Below, piece after piece: positions 58,305-64,000 of a stretch of DNA of 64,000 bases. This stretch comes from Mytilus edulis (Eukaryota; Mollusca; Bivalvia; Mytilida; Mytilidae): positions 73,483,335 to 73,547,334 of the forward strand of contig NC_092354.1 in assembly GCF_963676685.1 (NCBI RefSeq). The letters are read 5' to 3'. Every line of letters begins with the position of its first letter. Positions within the stretch are counted from its first letter, which is position 1. The notes beneath the pieces were generated by a model. It was not told the DNA's origin. It worked only from the letters and a program-made list of their open reading frames with translations, and did no database searches. Made by a program: the position numbers and the translations under genes.

Positions 58305-61300
58305 ATGGATAAGCCATATGGTTGCCACTTATGTGACATTGGATTTTCTAAGCTGAATGAACTGAAAAGCCATCGTGACAGTCATGAAAATCAGCCAGCT
58401 GAATTTAGATTTAGATGTGAACAGTGCCCAGCTTCATTTATTAATAAACAGTTTCTTATAATTCATCAGGCCAGCGCACACACTGAACAGGACACCTCAA
58501 GTTCAGAACAAATAAGAAGTTCCAAGGAAGAAAAGGCTTATAAATGTGATCAATGCGATAAAAGTTTTATAAGGGTAGGTAATTTTAGAACACACATGAA
58601 ATGGCATGAGAATGGAGAAGATCACTTCAAATGTAATCTTTGCAATAGAAAATTCCTAAATCAGGAAAATCTCCTTATCCATGAACGAGTTCATTCAGGA
58701 AATACACCATATCAGTGTGGATTCTGTTCTAAAAGTTATTCAACTATAAAAAATCTACGCATACATCAAAATAGAATGCATAAAAACAGTAAGAAGCATC
58801 GCTGTGATCAATGTTTTGAGATTTTCACTTCAATGGTCAAACTAAATATACACAGAATGAAACATTTTGATGACCCCACTGATTCAGATGAGTTGTCGGG
58901 TGAATCATCTGAGCTAGTAAATTCCACACCTGAACAGCATGTGTGTAATATCTGCAATAAGATGTTTAAAAATAAAAGGTGGTTAGAAGATCACAAGAAA
59001 ATACATGAAATAACAATGTTTCCATGTAGTTTTTGTGACAGATTCTTTGAAAGTATTTCTGATCTTAAACAACATGAAATAGATGATCATTTGACACACA
59101 GAAACTCGTCAAAACTTTCTGAAGGAAATCATAATATTCAATCATACAAGTGTGACATTTGCAACAAAGAATTCATTCAAAAGCCTCTTTTAGATGCTCA
59201 TGTATTACAACATACGCGCCAGAAGCCTTTTGGGTGTAACTTTTGCTCAAGTTCATTTCAATTTGCCAATGAATTACAAATGCACTTGAGGACACACAAA
59301 CATCCAAGACCATTTTCTTGTAAACTTTGCCATGCAAGGTTTGGACAGCACAATCAATTAAAAACTCACATCAGACATATGCATACTGGTTTGAGTAGGA
59401 TTCAGTTGACAAGGTCACCTTCAACGTGTTCCACAGAAGACACATCAACAGAAGACAATGAATCAGATACTGTAACAGTCTCCTCTGTGGTGGATTCTGA
59501 GACAGACATTTATGTTCTCGCCACCTCTGATGAACAGGGTATATCTACCGTGTCTACGGATGATGAGGATACAGACAATGAAGCCGTCAAACATTTCAAT
59601 CCTATGTCAAAAAGTAGGCAAAGAGAAGCTGATGAAATGGGAAAAAAAATAGATTCTTCTCAAAAAGGTCCAGTTTCATTTTTGTTGTTTGGAAAGCTAG
59701 AGGATCTTAAACAGAATGAATTTTTATATGGAAATAGAACAAATCCCAAAATTTCAACTCAGCCAGATATCAGTCTGAATCGGTACGACAAATTTGAAGA
59801 ACATTTTGAACTATGGGAAAATGGAGTAAGTAGTACTGTCAGATCATTTCATATGAATAAAATAAATCAGTCATTACAAGGAAGTTTTAATTCATCAGGT
59901 TTAAGTGAATATGGAAGATTGAATCAGGCTGGTGATCAAATGATAGATTTGCCGAAATTGTCTAATTATGCAGGAACTGACAATTTATTATCTTGGCCAT
60001 CACCACAGCATATCACATTGTTTGAAAACATTGATATAAGTGAATTTTCTGATGATAGTACTGATTCAAAACCTAGAAGAAGGAAATTCTCCGGCAGAAG
60101 TATTATGTCTTCTGGGAGCCATATTGGTTTGAAAGCTGTAAACCCAGATAATAGTACTTACATGACCAAAGAAGAGAATTTGGGTAGTGATTTAAGCCAG
60201 CTTGACCATGCTAAAAATTCTAACACACCTAACTTTCACTTAAAAAGTGCTATTGATAAACAGGATACCATGCTTAAATTCCATTCTGAAAGAGAAGAGG
60301 ATGTAAAAAAGGGTGTTTCACATTTTAGTCTACTTCCAGACATGTCTAAGCACACTGTTGCCACTAAAGGCAGATTTACTAAAGATATCATTGGAAATGA
60401 TGTTTCTTCTCAGTCTAGGATGAACAATCAGAATCTAGAAATGTATGGTATGAAACCTAATGACAATCTCAAGGGACAATTTACTGGAAAGGGGTCAAGT
60501 CTCCTTCATGAAAATGTAACTGATTGCGACAGGAAATTTAGTCAAAACATGTCAGAAAACTTATCAGGAAAATATTTCTCAGGCAAAACTGAAATTTGTA
60601 AGCAATTTCAACCCAAACTTCAATCAAGTGCTTGTCTCTCTCCAAAGTCTAATTATAGCTCAGACATGTCAGATTACCATGGAAACATTCAAGAAGATAA
60701 CAAACATAGCCCATTTAAATCCTTCATTCAATCTTACAAAAAAAGGATGTTTCAGAATTCAGACATCAAGAAAAAGATTAGAAATGGTCATCTAAATTCT
60801 AAAAGATATGACAGTGAAAATGAAATAAGTTTTGCAAGGCCAAACATTGTGAAAAAAGAAAGTTCTTCTAAAAGAGGTTTTGATAAAACTAGAGAGTCTG
60901 ATACATGTGATAGTGAAGTTGAAATAAGTTTTAAGAGGCCAAATATTAAAATAACTATTAGGGCACCAAAGGAAACAAATGAGAATGTTGATTCCAGTGA
61001 TAATGAAATTAGTTTTAGTAAGAAGAAAAAACAAAACAATGGTGTTTTTATTAAAGCTGATAAGAATGTTGAATCCAGTGATAATGAAATTAGTTTTAGT
61101 AAGAAGAAAAAACATAAAGATGGTGTTTTTATCAAAGCTGATCAAAATGTGTCATTTTTTCTTGCAAAACCAATGTTGGGGTATTGCAGTTCTGTTGAAG
61201 AATGTAGCAGCTTAGATAACGACCTGGCTGATCAGACTACTATTGAAGATTGTAGTAGTATAGATAGCGATGATCGTAAATCAATGAGTAGCCATGGAAG

Positions 61301-64000
61301 TTATCTTGCTGATGATAGTACTGTTCCTGATGATGATGATACACCAGAGAGGACACCTTCAGAAAATAGTAGCTCATCAGACATAGAAAGCAACTTCGAC
61401 CATGATTATTTATGGGATCTTGGTTATGAGGGCGAAAACTCAAGCATGGAAAATACCCTCCAGGGTGCTAGTTGTATGTATAGTCCTGCAAGTGGTCAAT
61501 CTGAGGATGGTAGTATTTTAGATGATGACAATTTAATGACCGATAACTGTTCTAGTATAGAAAGTGACATAGAAATTGACATTCCACATCAAAAGTTACA
61601 TTCTAAAAGATGTATGAAGAAGAAAAAAATGTGGTTGAAAAGGAATTTCAAATTTGAGATCAGCAAATTTAATAATAGACCTTTTATATCTAATGCCTTC
61701 TACCAAAAGGATTCAGTTGACGAATCTAGAGCACTTCGTTCAGCTGTCTCAAAAATTAGAAAAAAATATGGTGAGAATAATTCTATATTAGAAGACAAGG
61801 TTGCCAACATTAGGGAAATAGTAAAAAGAAGATATTTCAAGATGAAAAAGAAATCAAGTGCTAACAGTAGTAGAGAAAGTAGCACAAATAAAATTTCTCC
61901 TGTAAAGGCATCCCCGTCATCTAATGTTAAACTTAAAAACCATAAAAAAACATCCCCAACGAAAGTCTCTCAATGTTTAAACATGAATAGAATAAGGAAA
62001 AAGAAAAATTCTCAGTCGTTAGAAGAAAGTAGTAGAGATACAGATTATTCGTTTACTGAAACCCTTTCTCCAAAGTTAGATATACATCCTATGAACATGA
62101 TGAAAGAACCAACAACTAGAGCATGTCAGCCTTTAGTGGAGAAAAGGGCAAACAATGGAGATACACCTAGCGTTGCATCAGGAAAAATGCCTGTTATTAA
62201 AAGTCCTATACACAAAACAAGATATGCAGAGGTAAAGATAGCAAAGAAAAAACTAAATCATAATTCAGATGTTGGTAGTTCAGATGTTGGTACATCAGAG
62301 AATGAAGCATCACATACTGAAGAAGTCTGTATTTTGAGTCCACCCGATATTTTTGACAATTATGTATGTAAACAAGGGCTTTTGAAGCAATCTACTCGGA
62401 ACATTTCTGAAGATAATCGAAGTGTTAAAGGATCTTCTATAAAAAGTCCGCTATATATAAAGAGTCCAAGATATAAGACCAGATACGCATCACAAAGGCT
62501 AGCTAAAAAAAGAATGAGGAATGAAAGAGACAACACTGAATATGCCTCATCACATAAGTCTCAAGGTTCAATTAGACTAACAAGTCCAATACACAACACT
62601 GAATATGCCTCATCACATAAGTCTCAAGGTTCAATTAGATTAACAAGTCCAATACACAACACTCAATATGCCTCATCACATAAGTCTCAAGGTTCATTTA
62701 GACTAACAAGTCCAATACACAGCACTCAATATGCCTCATCACACAAGTCTCAAGGTTCATTTAGACTAACAAGTCCAATACACAGCACTCAATATGCCTC
62801 ATTAGGGCCATTCTTTAATTTGAAAAGTCCAATATATAAGACAAGATTTGCAACTCGCCGAATTGCACAGAAAAGAATGGCAATTGAGTCAGGAAAATTA
62901 ACGAATTTCAATACAAAACAGCCTCCAAAAGGAATTGTTTATGGACCAACACCGACATCAGTAGGAACTATTCAAACAAAGAAAAGAAAACTATCAACAA
63001 AGAATGAAGATCTATCAAATGTTACAAAAAACGTCAAAAGTAAGTCACAATCAACAGGCCCAAGAAGTAGACCAAGAAAAAGAGATGATGCTGCATGTCG
63101 TAGGAAACCGCCAAAACAAAATGGTCATGTACATAAAGTGCCAATACCAAAACTTATATCACAAAGTAATTTGGAAACCTGCAATACACTTGTAGATCCC
63201 ACGGTACCAAAAACCCGAAGTGGCAGACCTGTAAAATCTCCTGACAGATATAAAAAGATAAGTGAATGTACTGTGAAATTAAACAGGGTTCCAAGACAAA
63301 AGTATACAAGATTACAACGCAATGATTTGCAAAAGGATACCCCATTCCTAGATATTCCAGAGAAAGAAAAGAAAAAGAGCAAAAGTAGAAAAACAAGGAA
63401 CAACTCAATAAGAAAAACACAGAAAGATTTATCAAGAAACAACATGGAAAACTTTGAAGTCATTGGTATTGAAGAGGCCGAAACAATACTATCCAATCAA
63501 ATCAGAGAAACTGATAAAATTAGCTTTCTTAATCAAAAAAATAAAACATTGTCTCCTAAAAGAAAGAGAAATAAGTTGAATAAAGAATGTACCAACAATT
63601 TGTCAGAGAAGAAAAAAGAACTTGATGAAAATTGCTCTATGAGAAACAAACTTAAGAGACAAGAAAGTTATGATACAAGTAGCATAGGTAGTATAGCAGT
63701 TTATGAAGGTGTTGATTTAGACAGATATATTGGCAATGAGTCTTCAGATTCTCAGGAAAATTTTACTAAAAATGGAGGCTGTGATACATACATGTCTGAT
63801 TTAAAATTATTTGGACGAAATTTAGACATGGCGGGTCAGAAAAAAACTGAGGAAAGAAATAAGTTTGAAAAATACAAAACAGGTTCACAGCTGGAAACAT
63901 TAACCATGCCGTTGTTACGTAGAGGAATAAATGAAAACACTATACAAATGGCAAATGGACAACAGAATGATAAAATCTGTCAGTCAGAACAAGCACTACC
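58305..64000 (+). CDS. Large C2H2 zinc-finger protein, 11 fingers, 3' end outside the window
   Basis: The frame is open for 1898 codons and leaves the window. Eleven C2H2 fingers occupy residues 5-360, starting with YGCHLCDIGF and ending KTHIRHMH. Each has the C-x2-C and H-x3-5-H ligands, a central F or Y, and a hydrophobic residue before the first His. Only a few linkers approach the TGEKP type (for example between fingers 4 and 5), so the array is not of the KRAB-like tandem kind. The remaining 1500-plus residues are rich in Ser, Lys, Asp and Glu with no recognised fold. They include acidic DCSSIDSD-like clusters, basic KKKK runs, two internal tandem repeats and four KSP(I/L)-type motifs. 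A nuclear DNA- or chromatin-binding regulator is inferred. No symbol can be given. Minus-strand frames inside it are shadows. Confidence 0.92.
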   Translation, partial: MDKPYGCHLCDIGFSKLNELKSHRDSHENQPAEFRFRCEQCPASFINKQFLIIHQASAHTEQDTSSSEQIRSSKEEKAYKCDQCDKSFIRVGNFRTHMKWHENGEDHFKCNLCNRKFLNQENLLIHERVHSGNTPYQCGFCSKSYSTIKNLRIHQNRMHKNSKKHRCDQCFEIFTSMVKLNIHRMKHFDDPTDSDELSGESSELVNSTPEQHVCNICNKMFKNKRWLEDHKKIHEITMFPCSFCDRFFESISDLKQHEIDDHLTHRNSSKLSEGNHNIQSYKCDICNKEFIQKPLLDAHVLQHTRQKPFGCNFCSSSFQFANELQMHLRTHKHPRPFSCKLCHARFGQHNQLKTHIRHMHTGLSRIQLTRSPSTCSTEDTSTEDNESDTVTVSSVVDSETDIYVLATSDEQGISTVSTDDEDTDNEAVKHFNPMSKSRQREADEMGKKIDSSQKGPVSFLLFGKLEDLKQNEFLYGNRTNPKISTQPDISLNRYDKFEEHFELWENGVSSTVRSFHMNKINQSLQGSFNSSGLSEYGRLNQAGDQMIDLPKLSNYAGTDNLLSWPSPQHITLFENIDISEFSDDSTDSKPRRRKFSGRSIMSSGSHIGLKAVNPDNSTYMTKEENLGSDLSQLDHAKNSNTPNFHLKSAIDKQDTMLKFHSEREEDVKKGVSHFSLLPDMSKHTVATKGRFTKDIIGNDVSSQSRMNNQNLEMYGMKPNDNLKGQFTGKGSSLLHENVTDCDRKFSQNMSENLSGKYFSGKTEICKQFQPKLQSSACLSPKSNYSSDMSDYHGNIQEDNKHSPFKSFIQSYKKRMFQNSDIKKKIRNGHLNSKRYDSENEISFARPNIVKKESSSKRGFDKTRESDTCDSEVEISFKRPNIKITIRAPKETNENVDSSDNEISFSKKKKQNNGVFIKADKNVESSDNEISFSKKKKHKDGVFIKADQNVSFFLAKPMLGYCSSVEECSSLDNDLADQTTIEDCSSIDSDDRKSMSSHGSYLADDSTVPDDDDTPERTPSENSSSSDIESNFDHDYLWDLGYEGENSSMENTLQGASCMYSPASGQSEDGSILDDDNLMTDNCSSIESDIEIDIPHQKLHSKRCMKKKKMWLKRNFKFEISKFNNRPFISNAFYQKDSVDESRALRSAVSKIRKKYGENNSILEDKVANIREIVKRRYFKMKKKSSANSSRESSTNKISPVKASPSSNVKLKNHKKTSPTKVSQCLNMNRIRKKKNSQSLEESSRDTDYSFTETLSPKLDIHPMNMMKEPTTRACQPLVEKRANNGDTPSVASGKMPVIKSPIHKTRYAEVKIAKKKLNHNSDVGSSDVGTSENEASHTEEVCILSPPDIFDNYVCKQGLLKQSTRNISEDNRSVKGSSIKSPLYIKSPRYKTRYASQRLAKKRMRNERDNTEYASSHKSQGSIRLTSPIHNTEYASSHKSQGSIRLTSPIHNTQYASSHKSQGSFRLTSPIHSTQYASSHKSQGSFRLTSPIHSTQYASLGPFFNLKSPIYKTRFATRRIAQKRMAIESGKLTNFNTKQPPKGIVYGPTPTSVGTIQTKKRKLSTKNEDLSNVTKNVKSKSQSTGPRSRPRKRDDAACRRKPPKQNGHVHKVPIPKLISQSNLETCNTLVDPTVPKTRSGRPVKSPDRYKKISECTVKLNRVPRQKYTRLQRNDLQKDTPFLDIPEKEKKKSKSRKTRNNSIRKTQKDLSRNNMENFEVIGIEEAETILSNQIRETDKISFLNQKNKTLSPKRKRNKLNKECTNNLSEKKKELDENCSMRNKLKRQESYDTSSIGSIAVYEGVDLDRYIGNESSDSQENFTKNGGCDTYMSDLKLFGRNLDMAGQKKTEERNKFEKYKTGSQLETLTMPLLRRGINENTIQMANGQQNDKICQSEQAL
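60984..61145 (+). repeat. In-frame 81-bp tandem duplication in the zinc-finger gene
   Basis: Two 27-codon units begin NVDSSDNEISFSKKKK and NVESSDNEISFSKKKK, each ending GVFIKAD. Looser copies of the NEISF core precede them (SENEISFARP and SEVEISFKRP near 60815 and 60920), so the unit grew from a motif already present. Confidence 0.88.
62532..62801 (+). repeat. In-frame 63-bp tandem repeat in the zinc-finger gene, 4.3 copies
   Basis: Units start at 62532, 62595, 62658, 62721 and (partial) 62784. Each encodes NTEYASSHKSQGSI then RLTSPIH with small changes (E to Q, I to F, N to S). The SPIH-x-T-x-YA core matches non-repeated motifs on both sides: KSPIHKTRYA near 62198, SPRYKTRYAS near 62463 and KSPIYKTRFA near 62824. 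Confidence 0.9.

Noticed and set aside
60788-61145. Two hydrophobic minus-strand frames of about 115 codons
   Set aside because: Antisense shadows of the Lys/Ser-rich repeat in the zinc-finger gene.
63125-63496. Minus-strand frame of 123 codons resembling a multi-span membrane protein
   Set aside because: Antisense of lysine-rich coding sequence (AAA read as TTT), so hydrophobicity is an artefact.

Overview
This is a 64 kb piece of an AT-rich, intron-bearing animal genome. Several interspersed repeats match families I know from mussels and other bivalves: the GATGTGGTATGAGTGCCAAT core, the CCAGACGCGCGTTT core, and a tRNA-derived SINE with a GTTGATGTTTAGACGAGTTG tail. A bivalve close to Mytilus is the best guess (inference). 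No prokaryotic organisation, operon, CRISPR array or rRNA is visible. Genes are split into exons, so they were rebuilt by hand from splice sites and reading phase.

From about 5 to 44 kb, the minus strand carries a tandem family of paralogous single-pass membrane receptors. Copy B (37177 down to 30092) closes as six exons into one uninterrupted 391-residue frame: signal peptide, two cysteine-rich domains resembling SUEL/rhamnose-binding lectin domains, a 39-nt stalk exon, a membrane exon and a tyrosine-rich tail. Copy A (about 15364 down to 5327) has the same plan with three stalk exons, but its signal-peptide junction is unclear. Copy C (43516 down to 39580) has a frameshifted lectin exon and a shorter, different tail. 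At least one decayed exon lies between A and B near 28.1 kb. All internal ectodomain exons are phase 1-1, so they can be duplicated or skipped without breaking the frame. All three membrane exons are phase 1-2. The tails share NPxY-like, TYSHL and acidic D-x-Y-D motifs, which suggests phosphotyrosine signalling or endocytosis.

Regions between and around these genes are rich in mobile elements and foldback repeats: a TTAA-flanked foldback element at 19.3-20.0 kb, a 161-bp tandem repeat at 24 kb, a broken LINE at 26.2-26.9 kb, compound SINE inverted repeats at 33.4-34.1 kb, a two-copy element at 36.6 kb, mariner-like MITEs, and a hAT-like insertion nested in another repeat at 54.3-56.3 kb. Two unexplained arrays of short dispersed motifs lie at 12.0-12.8 kb and 46.9-47.8 kb.

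At the right end, on the plus strand, a long exon starts by 58275 and stays open to the window edge. It encodes at least 1898 residues: eleven C2H2 zinc fingers followed by a very long, charged, repeat-containing C-terminal region. Two small exon-like segments at 51.8 and 54.0 kb may be its 5' untranslated exons.
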